Source: Tunturibacter empetritectus
Lineage (GTDB): Bacteria > Acidobacteriota > Terriglobia > Terriglobales > Acidobacteriaceae
NCBI RefSeq assembly: GCF_040358985.1
Contig: NZ_CP132932.1
Location: 1,860,001 to 1,924,000, forward strand
Reading direction: 5' to 3'
Length of the DNA: 64,000 nt
Positions 1-11,000 of this stretch are shown piece after piece. Position 1 is the first letter of the stretch; each line of letters starts with the position of its first letter. The position numbers and the translations under genes were made by a program. The notes under the pieces were generated by a model, which worked only from the letters and a program-made list of their open reading frames with translations, searched no databases and had not been told where the DNA came from.

Positions 1-1
1 C

Positions 2-1294
2 ATCGTCCGCCTCTCCGGCCCCGCCGCCCGCACCATCGCCGAACCCCTCCTCAAACTCCGCCATCCCCTCGCCCCTGGTCAGGCGCGCTTCGCAGAGGTC
101 CTTGATTCCACAGGGGAAATCCTCGACGAAGCTGTCGTCACCTACTTCCAGTCCCCCCACTCCTACACCTCTGAAGACGTAGTAGAGATAGCCGCCCACG
201 GCTCCCCCGTCCTCCTCGATCAGCTCCTCCGCCAATGCGCCGCCAACGGTGCCCGCCTCGCCGAACCCGGCGAATTCACCCAGCGAGCCTTCCTCTCCGG
301 CCGCCTTGACCTCACCCAGGCCGAAGCCGTCCACGACCTCATCGAATCCACCACCCTCCACCAGGCCCGCATCGCCGCTCAGCAGCTTGGCGGCTCCCTC
401 TCCCGCCAGATAACTCCAATAAAACAACAACTTATAAGCCTCATCGCCGCAATGGAAGCTGGCATCGACTTCGCCGAAGACGACATCGACCTCCTGCCCC
501 AAGCCCAAATCATCACCCAAATCGCAGCAATCGAAGCCCCCCTGACCGCGCTCGAACACTCCTTTTCCTACGGCCGCATCGTTCGCGAAGGCTTCTCCAT
601 GGCCATCGTTGGTCGCCCCAACGTCGGTAAATCTTCTCTTTTCAACTGTCTGGTCGAACGCGATCGCGCCATCGTCACCGCCTCACCGGGTACAACCCGA
701 GACCTGGTCACAGAACGCGTCTCCCTCGACGGCATTCCAGTAGAACTCATCGACACCGCAGGTCTGCGCGACTCCGCTGATGAGGCCGAGTCAATCGGCA
801 TCCAGAAATCTCGTGAAGCCATGTCAGAAGCCGACATAGTGCTTCTCGTCCTCGATGCCACCGCTGCGCCCCACGAAGAAGATAAAGCAACGGCAGCTGC
901 TTTAGTGGGCCGCCCTTCCCTTATTGTTTACAACAAGCAAGACCTCGAACACTCGCAATCGCAGACCTGGGAAGGTGCTCTTCAAGTGGTTGGGACGTCC
1001 GCTCTCATGGGATCGGGTATCCCAGAGTTGCGTCGCGCAATCCTGTCACTAATGACAAAAGTGGTCTCCAACATTGAAACCGCAGTTCTAACAAACCGAC
1101 GGCAACAGCAATCAATTTCGGATGCGTTGCAAGCTCTTAATCAAGCACGACGTGCCGCAGCCGAAATCATCCCTCACGAGATGATCCTCCTCGATCTCTA
1201 CGAAGCTCTCCGCGCTCTCGATGCCTTTACTGGCTCTACAACGACCGATGACATCCTGAACCTCATCTTCACCAAGTTCTGCATCGGCAAATAA
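2..1294 (+). CDS. mnmE: tRNA modification GTPase MnmE, 5' end outside window
   Basis: MnmE works with MnmG to install the (carboxymethyl)aminomethyl group on wobble U34 of certain tRNAs. The frame is open from base 2, so about 430 residues are visible and only a short N-terminal piece is missing. The N-terminal tetrahydrofolate-binding domain includes PGEFTQRAFLSGRLDLTQAEA. The GTPase domain shows G1 GRPNVGKSS, G3 DTAGLRD and G4 NKQD. The protein ends in the family-specific FCIGK, whose cysteine is functionally required in the family. The only ATG seen at 452 is internal and is not the true start. The partner gene mnmG lies at 17884-19959 on the same strand. Confidence 0.97.
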   Translation: MVRLSGPAARTIAEPLLKLRHPLAPGQARFAEVLDSTGEILDEAVVTYFQSPHSYTSEDVVEIAAHGSPVLLDQLLRQCAANGARLAEPGEFTQRAFLSGRLDLTQAEAVHDLIESTTLHQARIAAQQLGGSLSRQITPIKQQLISLIAAMEAGIDFAEDDIDLLPQAQIITQIAAIEAPLTALEHSFSYGRIVREGFSMAIVGRPNVGKSSLFNCLVERDRAIVTASPGTTRDLVTERVSLDGIPVELIDTAGLRDSADEAESIGIQKSREAMSEADIVLLVLDATAAPHEEDKATAAALVGRPSLIVYNKQDLEHSQSQTWEGALQVVGTSALMGSGIPELRRAILSLMTKVVSNIETAVLTNRRQQQSISDALQALNQARRAAAEIIPHEMILLDLYEALRALDAFTGSTTTDDILNLIFTKFCIGK

Positions 1295-1402
1295 CTTTAC
1301 CTAAACGACAGTTCATGTCAGTGATACTTGGTGGAACTGGCCTACCCGTGAAGATACTTCAGCCGGAAGAATTGTTGAATCCGCGAGAACAAACGCCGCA
1401 GA

Positions 1403-2704
1403 CTAGTCGATCCTCGTCAGTGGCAGCGGGTCACTCATCACCGAAATCCTATGTCGCCTGGAGGAGGAAGACGGCTGGTTTTGCCTGATCGCTAATTCGC
1501 CCCAGCATACCCGGTTGCGACCCAGCGCCTTTGCCTGGTAGAGCGCCTTATCGGCCGCCTCAAGCAGGTCTTCCTTGCAGCTCGCGGCACTCGGGTAGCA
1601 GGATGCTCCGCCGCAGCTTACCGTTGAAAGCCTGGGATGACTGCCCGGCTCAGGCAGCGCTGGAGAACCAGCTACCTCGACGAGTTTGCGGATGCGCTCA
1701 GCAACGATCGCCGCTCCTTCCTCGGTTGTGCCGGGAAGCAGAACGACGAACTCTTCACCCCCGAATCTGGCTGCGAAGTCGTCCTTGCACCGCAGGCCTT
1801 GCAGCAGTAGAGAAGCTACTCGCACCAGGACGCGGTCGCCGTACAGATGCCCGCGTGTGTCGTTTGTGAGCTTGAAATGATCGATATCGATCACGATGGC
1901 GGATAAGCATGTGCCGGAGCTAACAGCCCCGCTCCACAGTTTGGCAAACTGCAACTCATAAGCATGTCGGTTGGCTAGTCCGGTCAGACTATCGATGCTA
2001 GAGATTCTCTGCAGCTCAACGTTCAGGAAGGAGAGCTCTTTGCTTTGAATCTCGCTGCGCAGCCGCATCAAAAAGCCGAGCCGCTCTTCTCTGCCGGTGC
2101 TGTAGTTCGCAATCACTGTCATGGAGATGGCGCAGACCGCCAAGGTAATTCCGAGCAGCTTTTCCGAAGAGTTCAGGAAGTGATCGTGTTTAATGAAGAT
2201 AAGATCGCTTGCCAGCATAACGACCGATGCGCTGAGAGCGTAAAAGAACTGAAGTCGCATCACGACATTGACAAAGATGACCGCAACGATGAGGCCTACC
2301 TGAGCGTACGCGGAGGAGGCCGCATTTTTATTGCTCTCGAGGTAAAGGTGCACGACTCCTATGAGACAGCTCGCCCCGGCGATGCTCGTTTCGCGATAGA
2401 TCTTGTTTGGACTCCAGCGCATGGTGAGATTAATCAGGAGGGCCAGAGGGGTGACGATGCACAGGCGAAGTTGTAATGGAAGCCAGGAGCGACCGCCCTG
2501 AAGAAGGTGATCGACGAGGACATAAGCATTGAAGAGACCAATCGCAACCAGGCCTTCCAGCCAGAGACGTTCGGATCGGCGAGCGAGCGTCGACTGCTCG
2601 AAGGCGTTTTCAAGAGGAACCGGCAGCGCCAATCTCTGAAAACCTCGTCGTGAAAGCCGCTCGATCTGCTGAATCGCAAGCTCGTGAATGGAAGTGCTCG
2701 GCAT
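1403..2704 (-). CDS. membrane-anchored diguanylate cyclase (GGDEF)
   Basis: A predicted diguanylate cyclase making c-di-GMP. Residues about 45-215 contain several hydrophobic segments (for example LLALLINLTM-like and VGLIVAVIFVNVVM), so it is an integral membrane sensor without a recognisable ligand domain. A short helical linker leads to a C-terminal GGDEF domain that begins at DSLTGLANR and carries the active-site motif RFGGEEF. The canonical inhibitory-site arginine (nine residues before the motif) is replaced by cysteine, with an arginine one position further upstream. The ATG at 2704 follows an AGAGG-like ribosome site. It is convergent with mnmE, and no operon partner is seen. Confidence 0.9.
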   Translation of the reverse strand: MPSTSIHELAIQQIERLSRRGFQRLALPVPLENAFEQSTLARRSERLWLEGLVAIGLFNAYVLVDHLLQGGRSWLPLQLRLCIVTPLALLINLTMRWSPNKIYRETSIAGASCLIGVVHLYLESNKNAASSAYAQVGLIVAVIFVNVVMRLQFFYALSASVVMLASDLIFIKHDHFLNSSEKLLGITLAVCAISMTVIANYSTGREERLGFLMRLRSEIQSKELSFLNVELQRISSIDSLTGLANRHAYELQFAKLWSGAVSSGTCLSAIVIDIDHFKLTNDTRGHLYGDRVLVRVASLLLQGLRCKDDFAARFGGEEFVVLLPGTTEEGAAIVAERIRKLVEVAGSPALPEPGSHPRLSTVSCGGASCYPSAASCKEDLLEAADKALYQAKALGRNRVCWGELAIRQNQPSSSSRRHRISVMSDPLPLTRID

Positions 2705-2913
2705 CGAAAGTCGCCTCTACTCAGCGGTGTGTCTTGCATCCCTGAAGGTTCGTGTTTCTATGGCGGCGGTTCAGAGACAAATCGTAACCATAAAGATGCT
2801 GCCTGCATGTTACTAAAGCGGAGACGAAATACACGCGTAATTACAAGGGTTGCATGGTACTTCCGTGTCATTCTCTCTGAGCCTGCTCAATCGCTATCAG
2901 CGGTTTGACAGGC

Positions 2914-3756
2914 TTAAGAGACGAGAAGATTGTCGATCAGACGCGTGCGGCCCACATAAGCCGCTACTGCGATGAGCACACCGCTCTTAGCCGATGACTC
3001 AGGGAGAAGCGATCGGGCGTCGACGATTGCGAGGTAGTCCACTTTTATGCACGTTGCGGTCTCCAAAGTGGTTCTTCCAATTTGCAGGAGCAATGCACTG
3101 CGGCGTTCGCCCTGGATGATGCTTTGTTCGATTGCAGTCAGCGCACGATGCAGGACTAATGCCTGTTCACGCTCCGAAACGCTAAGGTATCTATTTCTAC
3201 TGCTCAGAGCCAGGCCGTCGGCGTCTCGCACGATAGGGCAACTGACCAGCTCGAGGTCAAAGTTGAGATCCTGAACCATCTGGCTCAAGACGGCGATCTG
3301 CGCGGCATCTTTTTGACCGAAGTAGGCGCGATGCGGCGCGACGATGTGAAACAGCTTGGCAACAACGGTGGTTACCCCGGTGAAGTGTCCTGGGCGGGAG
3401 GCTCCGTCCAACCGGTCGCCGATGCCGGATACGGTGATGGTGGTTACGGCGCCGCTAGGGTACATCTCTTGAGCTTCGGGGGCAAAGAGGATGGCCACAC
3501 CTTCCGCCTCAAGCTGCCTGCAGTCTGCCTCGAAGGTTCGTGGATACTGGGCGAAGTCTTCTCCTGGCGCGAACTGCAGGGGATTGACGAAGATCGACGC
3601 CACGACAGTCTGGCATTCAGAGCGGGCTCGCTGGACCAGGGAGAGATGACCCCTATGGAGCGCACCCATCGTCGGCACAAAGCCTATTGAGACGCCCTGC
3701 GTCCGGAGATCGCGGCAGATGCCTTGCATCTCCGCAACACTCTTTATGATCTTCAT
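2914..3756 (-). CDS. panC: pantothenate synthetase PanC
   Basis: PanC condenses pantoate with beta-alanine using ATP, the last step of pantothenate (vitamin B5) synthesis, in the cytosol. The N-terminus carries the nucleotide-binding signature FVPTMGALHRGHLSL, followed by SIFVNPLQFAPGEDF, PGHFTGVTTVVAKLF and GQKDAAQ, all typical of the family. The length of about 280 residues is normal. An in-frame TTG lies one codon upstream of the ATG at 3756, and the ATG is preferred. It lies 138 bases downstream of panB on the same strand, so the two probably form a pantothenate operon. Confidence 0.97.
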   Translation of the reverse strand: MKIIKSVAEMQGICRDLRTQGVSIGFVPTMGALHRGHLSLVQRARSECQTVVASIFVNPLQFAPGEDFAQYPRTFEADCRQLEAEGVAILFAPEAQEMYPSGAVTTITVSGIGDRLDGASRPGHFTGVTTVVAKLFHIVAPHRAYFGQKDAAQIAVLSQMVQDLNFDLELVSCPIVRDADGLALSSRNRYLSVSEREQALVLHRALTAIEQSIIQGERRSALLLQIGRTTLETATCIKVDYLAIVDARSLLPESSAKSGVLIAVAAYVGRTRLIDNLLVS

Positions 3757-3894
3757 CAAATAACAGCTCCTCTCTACCGCATAGCTGCGGGATTCTCTCT
3801 TTGATTCTTCTGATCTTCTTTAGACGGACACGCACCGCCGTCGACGGGCTCGAATTGACGTCGAGATCGTTTGTGTGTGGCTGCGGTCTGGTTG

Positions 3895-4836
3895 CTACCC
3901 AACTGCTTCGATCGGGTCGGCCGGCTCGGTTGATTCGGCCGATTCATTCATCAATTCGCGAACCTCGCGGGAGAAGTGGTAGCTTTCGGCGTCCGCGGGG
4001 AAGGTTCGGGCGTCTACGTCGTGCCGGTACTCTTCCAACGCCTTGCGCATGACTCCCGCTACGTCGGCGTATCGCCGGACAAACTTTGCCGGAGGCGAGA
4101 AGGTCATGGTCATCATGTCGTGGAGGACGAGGATCTGTCCGTCGCAGTCGGGGCCGGCACCGATTCCGATGGTGGGGATGCGGAGCTCTTCGGTGATGAT
4201 GTGGGCGAGTTCGCGGGGAACCCCTTCGAGGACGACTGCGAAGCAGCCAGCCTCCTCGAGAGCCAGCGCGTCGGTGCGCAACTCGTCGATCGCCTGCATC
4301 GTCTTGCCCTGGACTTTGTAGCCTCCCATGCGGTGGACGCTCTGGGGGGTGAGTCCGATGTGTCCCATGACGGGGATCTCGGCGGCGGTGATTCTGCGGA
4401 TGAGGTCGACGCGGTCGCGGCCACCTTCGAGCTTGACGGCTTCGGCTCCTGACTCTTTGACGAAGCGGATTGCGTTGGCGAGGGCTTCGCGGTCGCCGGT
4501 GTGATAGCTGCCGAAGGGCATGTCGGCCACGAGCAGGGCGCGTTTTACGGCACGTCGGACGCCGCGGGTGTAGAGGAGCATCTCGTCCATGGTGACGGCG
4601 AGGGTGTTCTCGTGGCCCTGCATGACCATGGCGAGCGAGTCGCCTACGAGGAGAACGTCGAGGCCAGCCTCGTCGATGAGCCGGGCGCTGGCGTAGTCGT
4701 AGGCGGTGATGGCGCTGATGGGCCGGCGTAGAAGTTTCTTTTCGAGGAGGGAGGGGACGGTGACTTTGGCGAGGGAATCGGCCTGTCGCCCAGCTTGGGC
4801 ATCGGCTCGTTCCGTTGAGAACGTGGTCAGACTCAT
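3895..4836 (-). CDS. panB: 3-methyl-2-oxobutanoate hydroxymethyltransferase PanB
   Basis: PanB transfers a hydroxymethyl group from methylene-tetrahydrofolate to alpha-ketoisovalerate, the first committed step to pantothenate. Family motifs are plain: ITAYDYASARLIDEAG, LLVGDSLAMV, ADMPFGSYH, VKLEGG, MGHIGLTPQS and PTIGIGAGPDCDGQILV. The frame is open 21 codons further upstream to 4899, but the ATG at 4836 has a TGGAG ribosome site at good spacing and is chosen. The resulting 313 residues exceed the usual 260-270 because of a leader of about 30 residues and a C-terminal tail. It probably precedes panC in one transcript. Confidence 0.95.
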   Translation of the reverse strand: MSLTTFSTERADAQAGRQADSLAKVTVPSLLEKKLLRRPISAITAYDYASARLIDEAGLDVLLVGDSLAMVMQGHENTLAVTMDEMLLYTRGVRRAVKRALLVADMPFGSYHTGDREALANAIRFVKESGAEAVKLEGGRDRVDLIRRITAAEIPVMGHIGLTPQSVHRMGGYKVQGKTMQAIDELRTDALALEEAGCFAVVLEGVPRELAHIITEELRIPTIGIGAGPDCDGQILVLHDMMTMTFSPPAKFVRRYADVAGVMRKALEEYRHDVDARTFPADAESYHFSREVRELMNESAESTEPADPIEAVG

Positions 4837-5399
4837 TGCAATCTCCAGTGCAGCTCCGCCGCGTGTCGTCTTAGGAAGGCGACTTTGGCTGGATACCACC
4901 TGTCCCAGAAGGTACCTGGGCCGTGATTGACTTTACGCGTCTTGTGGCCCGAATGGCAAGGCGTCTATCGAATCCCCGAAAGTTAGGGGGGTACCCCCCC
5001 CTATTACCCGCGCGCAACTCTTTTATTGTCAGTAGCTTACAGAAGAAAGCCACATTCAAATACGTCATTCTAAACGGCTTACGCGCAGATACGTGCAAAC
5101 AAAAGGGTTAGATTGCTTTTTGGTCTCTGGCAGGTGACAGAGTGCCCTTGCAACGATCTAACTATACTAATTATAGCGGTTGAACGGAAACTAATGCGCA
5201 CGGGATAAACCTATGATTGCAATTGGTTTGCATGAGGCTGGGGCTTGACAGCTTTTAGGATTGCTCTCTGAACTGACATTTATCATCCTTGCTGTCCAAG
5301 GCGAAGAGGAGAATACTCTTGAGGCGCTGAGTATATGTCTGAAGACAAAAAGACTTATGGGGTGCATCAGCGCTAAGCTCAGCAGAGATCGCTGCGGGC
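4837..5399. other. gene-free stretch between panB and a membrane protein
   Basis: No convincing gene is seen in about 560 bases. The stretch must hold the panB promoter and perhaps that of the rightward gene at 5400. The only structure is a GC-only palindrome at 4984-5003 (listed separately). The sequence is lower in GC than its neighbours around 5020-5200. Confidence 0.6.
4984..5003. repeat. G-run/C-run palindrome
   Basis: Six G, then TA, then eight C, flanked by TA on both sides. The central 14 bases are a perfect palindrome and the whole can fold as a hairpin made only of G-C pairs. It lies in the leader region upstream of panB. Function is unknown; such runs are also prone to length variation. 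Confidence 0.6.
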
Positions 5400-6407
5400 G
5401 TGATCTCAAACAAGTTTAGTAGCCAATTAAGCTGGTGGGGCTTATTGCTAATATGTGCCATTCCATTGGTACTGACTTTTGTCTGGATTTATAGGAGAGA
5501 ACGCGAAAAGGGAAGGTTGCGGAGTCTCTGGCAGGTACACCCCATCTCATATTCGATAATTGCCCTAATCGCACTCGTTTTTTTTTGGACATCGGGGTCT
5601 CTCTTAATTGCGAAGCTGCGCACACCTTCGAAATCACAGATCTCAGCACAGTCTTTGGAACCGATGGCCAAACCTGTAAATCCCGCTCCTGTCCCAGCTG
5701 TCATTCCACAAACTGTGGCAATCAAACCAGTCGCCCCTGACGTTACCGTATCGCCTAAGGTCAAACTGACCCCGCGATCAAAAGAACAAAAGACTGATCC
5801 CCCTGTTACGCGAAACCCGCAACCCGCACCTCCGACCGAAAACCTTTCTCCCGCACCGACTCCCATGCAGCAGCCGTCCAACGTGGGGTGTATTGGCGGC
5901 AGCGGTAATGCCTGTGTAGGAACAAATCAACCGGGCGGGGTTGTGATCGGGACACTGGGAAGCGTTCCTCCTCCCGATCGAACCTTGAGTCCAGATAATG
6001 TAACAAAGGCAGTAGATCTCCTGAAGCGAGCAGGAAGTGAGACTCGGATATTCTTCATTACGTTCCCCACTCAAGCTAGTGACGATGGAGAGATAGGAAA
6101 ATTCACGCTAACCTTGGAAAACGTCTTCAATAAGGCCGGGTGGAATCCATATCGCGAGAGAAATGTTCAATTAGGACAGTTTCGTTCCATATCTGAGCGT
6201 TCATCGTCGGAAGGAGAGGGGATTGGGTGTAGCCTGCCTGATCCCCCGACACGCGAGTCTCAGTTAGCAATGCAGGCCTTATCGCTGTTGGGTTATCCAT
6301 GCACTCACCCGTCGGTATATCAACCATTTGCAAATCCAGGTCAGCAATCAAATTTTGGGTTTGCGTTATATGTATCTGTCGGAACAAGAATAAAGCCAGA
6401 ACAATGA
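5400..6407 (+). CDS. proline-rich membrane protein of unknown function
   Basis: I do not recognise this 335-residue protein. It has two N-terminal hydrophobic segments (LLLICAIPLVLTFVWIY and IIALIALVFFWTSGSLLI) separated by a basic loop. A long proline/valine/threonine-rich linker covers residues about 75-155. A C-terminal soluble part (from about 190) contains two pairs of cysteines and is probably exported. The start is a GTG at 5400, the first start-like codon after an in-frame stop at 5340; no strong ribosome site is visible, so the start is uncertain. It stands alone between panB and obgE, which are both on the other strand. Confidence 0.65.
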   Translation: MISNKFSSQLSWWGLLLICAIPLVLTFVWIYRREREKGRLRSLWQVHPISYSIIALIALVFFWTSGSLLIAKLRTPSKSQISAQSLEPMAKPVNPAPVPAVIPQTVAIKPVAPDVTVSPKVKLTPRSKEQKTDPPVTRNPQPAPPTENLSPAPTPMQQPSNVGCIGGSGNACVGTNQPGGVVIGTLGSVPPPDRTLSPDNVTKAVDLLKRAGSETRIFFITFPTQASDDGEIGKFTLTLENVFNKAGWNPYRERNVQLGQFRSISERSSSEGEGIGCSLPDPPTRESQLAMQALSLLGYPCTHPSVYQPFANPGQQSNFGFALYVSVGTRIKPEQ

Positions 6408-6565
6408 AAACGAACACGAATACCACGAAGGCCCGGAAGCCTAGAGCGGTTTGAAAAGGGAATGGCCTCACTGGTTCGTTCGCTGAAGCCATGGTCGAAG
6501 TCGACCGCGAGGAAGACAGTCCGCAAGCGGACTATCAAGTTTCAAAGAAGTTAAACTGCACTCTG

Positions 6566-7696
6566 CTAGGCGCGGCCGCGGGCGGAGCCTGGGGGTGGGG
6601 GGTAGTTGGGTTTTAGCTTTACGGGCTCTACGATCTCGGGTTCGAGGGCGATGGGGCGGTGGGCGGCGACCATCTCGGCGATGGCGTATTTTAGCGGCTC
6701 GATGCCCTCGCCGGTAACGGCTGAGATGGTGAAAAAGGGGAGCTTGCGGCGCTTGGCCATTGCGGTGAGCTTTTTGAGCTTTTCGGGATTGGCTACATCG
6801 GCTTTGGCGGCTACGAGGATGGTGGGCTTGGCGGCAAGCGCGGGGTCGAAGCTTTTGAGCTCTTCGGTGATGACTTTGTAGTCGGCGACGGGGTCGGGAC
6901 GGGCTGATCCTACTGCCGCGGCGCTGCCTTCCGCGGCGCCGGAGTCGGAGACGTCGACGAGGTGGACGATGACGCTGGTGCGTTCGATGTGTTTGAGGAA
7001 CTGGATGCCGAGGCCAGCGCCGAGGTGTGCGCCTTCGATGAGGCCGGGGAGATCGGCGACGGTGAAGGACTCGGTGTGGGGGAAGTCGCCGACCTGGACG
7101 ACGCCTAGGTTGGGCTCGAGGGTGGTGAAGGCGTAGTTGGCGATCTTGGGTTTGGCGGCGGAGAGGCGGGAGATGAGGGTGGACTTGCCGACGTTGGGAT
7201 AGCCGACGAGGCCGGCATCGGCGAGGAGACGGAGCTCGAGGCGATAGGCGCGCTCTTCGCCGGCGCGGCCGAGCTCGTGTTCTCGGGGTGCTTGATGGGT
7301 GGACGTCGCAAAGTGCTGATTGCCGCGACCGCCGCGACCGCCCTTGGCGATGACGATGGTCTCGTTGGGTCGGGCGAAGTCGTGGATAAGCTCGCCGGTG
7401 GCGTCGTCGTAGAGGAGGGTGCCTACGGGAACTTTGAGGGTGGTGCTTTCGCCGGAGTATCCGGAGCAGTTTGAGCCGAGGCCGTGGCCTCCGCGCTGAG
7501 CCTTGTGCTCGGGGTTGAAACGGAAGTGGACCAGGGTGTTGTGGCTGAGGGAGGAGGACATGAGGACGTCTCCCCCATGGCCGCCGTCGCCGCCCGAGGG
7601 GCCGCCTTTGGGAACGAACTTTTCGCGGCGGAAGGCCATGCAGCCGTTGCCGCCGTCGCCGGCCTTGATGCGAATTTTTGCTTCATCAATAAACAT
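6566..7696 (-). CDS. obgE: Obg family GTPase (ObgE/CgtA)
   Basis: Obg is an essential GTPase that binds the 50S ribosomal subunit and links growth, ppGpp and ribosome maturation. The N-terminal glycine-rich Obg fold is evident ([39 protein letters not shown]). The G domain has [12 protein letters not shown], the TTLEPNLG switch region, [10 protein letters not shown] and AAKAD in place of NKxD, which is unusual for G4 (normally N/T-K-x-D). A short C-terminal tail replaces the longer variable domain of some Obg proteins. The ATG is at 7696. Confidence 0.96.
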   Translation of the reverse strand: MFIDEAKIRIKAGDGGNGCMAFRREKFVPKGGPSGGDGGHGGDVLMSSSLSHNTLVHFRFNPEHKAQRGGHGLGSNCSGYSGESTTLKVPVGTLLYDDATGELIHDFARPNETIVIAKGGRGGRGNQHFATSTHQAPREHELGRAGEERAYRLELRLLADAGLVGYPNVGKSTLISRLSAAKPKIANYAFTTLEPNLGVVQVGDFPHTESFTVADLPGLIEGAHLGAGLGIQFLKHIERTSVIVHLVDVSDSGAAEGSAAAVGSARPDPVADYKVITEELKSFDPALAAKPTILVAAKADVANPEKLKKLTAMAKRRKLPFFTISAVTGEGIEPLKYAIAEMVAAHRPIALEPEIVEPVKLKPNYPPPPGSARGRA

Positions 7697-8005
7697 TCTT
7701 CAGTGTCTAGTGTACTAGGGTCTGCGCTAGACTGGGATTGTCCGAGCAAGATCGCCGGTTGCGCACGAGATTGCGGAACGGGTTTGACTGTTTGACTCTT
7801 GACTGTGGCACTCCTCCTTTATTGATTCAGTTTGTGACAGAAGAGATCTTTCGTCAGAGATCCTGCGTCAGAAAATCGTTGGGTCGCGCTTGTAATCACG
7901 TGTTAATCGCGATGTGACAAGGTTAAGACAAATACATGACATTCCGAATGTCAGGCGCGGAACGAACGAATGCGCCTGAGGCGGCAGCAATTTTTGAGGA
8001 GACAG
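7697..8005. other. divergent intergenic region obgE / TonB receptor
   Basis: A spacer of about 310 bases between two divergently read genes. It should hold both promoters. The only clear structure is the palindrome at 7937-7953. No additional gene is supported. Confidence 0.6.
7937..7953. promoter_or_regulatory. 17-bp palindrome upstream of TonB receptor, candidate operator
   Basis: TGACATTC-C-GAATGTCA is a perfect 8-bp inverted repeat with a single central base. It ends 52 bases before the ATG of the receptor at 8006. The size and symmetry suit a dimeric regulator site, but the regulator is not known. Confidence 0.45.
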
Positions 8006-11000
8006 ATGACACGATATTTAGGGAAGAGCGTTTTTTTGGCGTTGGCGTGCTTGATGGTGCGGCCGATGGGGGCGCAATCGACGACGCAGGGTGCGATTGT
8101 GGGGACGGTGTTCGACAATACCGGCGCGGTGGTGCCGGGGGCGGCGATCGAGATTCGCAATAACGGCACGAACGCGACGCTGACGTTGACGTCGGATTCG
8201 GCGGGACTGTATCGCGCGCCGCAACTGCCGCCGGGAAGTTATACGGTTACGGTCAAGGCGACGGGATTCGATGTGCAGCGCGAGAGCAATGTGACCGTGG
8301 AGGTGAGCCTTGCGACGCAGTTGGATGAACATCTAAAGACGGGTTCAGAGAGCCAGACGGTGGAGGTGACGGCGACTGCACCGGTGCTGAACTTTGAAGA
8401 TGCGACCTATGGTGGCCATCTTTCGAATACGGAGATCGAGAGTATTCCGATCAACAATCGCCGCTGGTCGACGCTGGCGCTGCTGACGCCGGGCGCGACG
8501 GTGGACGCGAATGGATATGGATTGATCCAGTTTCGCGCGATCAGCCCGCTACTGAATAACGTGGAGATTGACGGCGCGGATGACAACCAGGGCTTCTATG
8601 CCGAGGAGCGCGGGCGCACGCGGGAGGGCTACTCGACCTCGCAGGCCGCGGTGCGCGAGTTTACGGTGAACAGCGGAGTGTATTCGGCGGAGTATGGACG
8701 CGCGGTTGGCGGCGTGATCAATTCTGTAACCAAGAGCGGCACAAACGCTCTTCATGGTGAGTTGTACTTCTACAATCGGGACAGCTCGCGCTCGGCTTAC
8801 GGGTTCCAGACTAATAACACGACCTTCGACGCAACGACGGGCAAGTATGTGACGGCGCCCTTCAAGCCGACGGATAAGCGCAATCAGTACGGTTTCGGTG
8901 CTGGCGGAGCGTTGATCAAGGATAAGCTGTTCTGGTTTTATTCCTTTGATGTCTTCCACCGGAACTTCCCTGGCGTCTCGAAGGCAAACAATCCGAGTGC
9001 GTTCTTTACGACTCCGGATGCGGCGCTTCCGGCGGGGCAGACCTGCAGCGCAACGACCGGCACGATTGCGGGAAGTGGATCGAGCACGATCGATCAGCAG
9101 ACCTGCCTGCTGGCAGCGCGATTAAAGGTGAGCTATGCGCAGGGAGCGGCGGACTACAACCAGCAGCTGCAGAATGCGTTGACGGATCTTGGTTCGGTTC
9201 CGCGTTACGGCAACCAGGACATCAATACGCCGAAGCTGGACTACCAGATCAACGGCAAGAACCATGTGAGTGTGCTGTATCACCGGCTGCGCTGGAATTC
9301 GCCGGGCGGGGTGCAGACCCAGGCGACGAATGCGTATGCGGTGGACGCGTTTGGTACGGACTTTGTGAAGCTGGATTATGGCCTGGTGGAGTTGGAGAGC
9401 CTGTGGGGTCGATTTAGTAACGAATTGCGTTACCAATATGGTCGCGAGCTGAATGACGAAGGGCGACAGACTCCGAGCGCTTATACGAATCAGTTTCTGA
9501 CGCCGAATAACTCGGGCGGCGTTCCGGTTGCCATTGCTCTCTACACCGCGGTGTCGGGCTTTACTGCGGGGACGCCGTACTACAGTTTCCGGACGGCGTA
9601 TCCGGACGAGCGGAAGTGGCAGGTGGGTGATACTGCGGCGACGATCTTTGGGCGGCACAGCATCAAGTTTGGGATCGACTTGCTGCACAACTATGACATT
9701 CAGAACAATCTTTATGAGGGCAACGGCCAGTACAACTACACGAGCAACATCGTTAATTACTTCAGCGATTTGATTGCACAGCATGGGACGTGCAACGCGG
9801 CGCTGAGCGGTGTGGGGACGCTGCCCTGCTACAACAGCTTTTATCAGGGCTTTGGGCCGGCGGTGTTCGATCTGAGCACGCTGGACTATGGCTTTTTCTT
9901 TCAGGATGACTGGAAGGTGACTCCGCGGCTGACGGTGAACCTGGGGGTGCGGTATGACTATGAGCATCTGCCTGGGCCGTTTACCGGAGTTCAGAATGCG
10001 GCTATGTTTCCGCAGTCGGCGATCACGCCGAGCGACAAGAACAACATCGGGCCGCGGGTGGGATTTGCCTACGATCCTTATGGTCAGGGCAAGACAGTGA
10101 TTCGCGGCGGCGTGGGGATGTACTACGGACGCCTGTGGAATGCGCTGTTGCTGAATGCCCGCTACCAGACGGGCGCAGCGAATACGCAGTTGTCGGCAAC
10201 GTTCAACAACAGCACGTCGGTGAATGGGGTGTCGATTGCGCCTACGTTCCCGAATGTTGCGACGACTGCTCCGGCAGCGTCGGCGGGCGCTCTGAGCGTG
10301 CAGTATCTGGATAAGAATCTGCAGAACCCGATGACGTATCAGTTCGATATGGCGCTGCAGCAGGATCTGGGCAGAGGGATGGTGTTTTCGGTGAGCTATA
10401 TCGGCGCGCTTGGCCGGGAGCTGCCGAATTATCTGAACCTGAACCTGGATCCGACGAAGACGTATACCTTCAACTACGTGGTGGCTCCTGCGGCGAATAC
10501 GACCAACTGCGGGCCGGTGGCTTGCGGTACGGTGATACCGGAGAAGGTCTACTCGACGCGGACGCAGTCTGTCTCGTGCGCGGCGGGTGCAAGCTGCACG
10601 GGAAGCTATAAGGCCAACACGCTAAACCCTGCGTTCAATGGGGTGACGGATGTGATCAGCAACATCAACTCCAGCTACAACGGGGTGACGGCGGAGGTTC
10701 AGAAGAGGGCGAATCATTTTCTGACCTTCGATGTGAACTACACGTGGTCGCATGCGCTGGACTTTGCGCAGAACGCGGTGACGCAGGCGAGCACGAATGG
10801 ATGGTTTGATCCTTATGGCAATGCGCGGGCAAACTACGGGAACTCAAGCTTCAACATTCCGCATCGCGTCGTGGCGTGGGGGTTGTTGAACTTTCCTGGG
10901 GTGAACGAGGGTAGTCCGTTGAAGTGGATTGCCAATGGCTGGTCGTTGAAGCCGCTGGTGCAGTCGCAGTCGGGGCTTCCTTACAGCTTGACGGTTGGGG

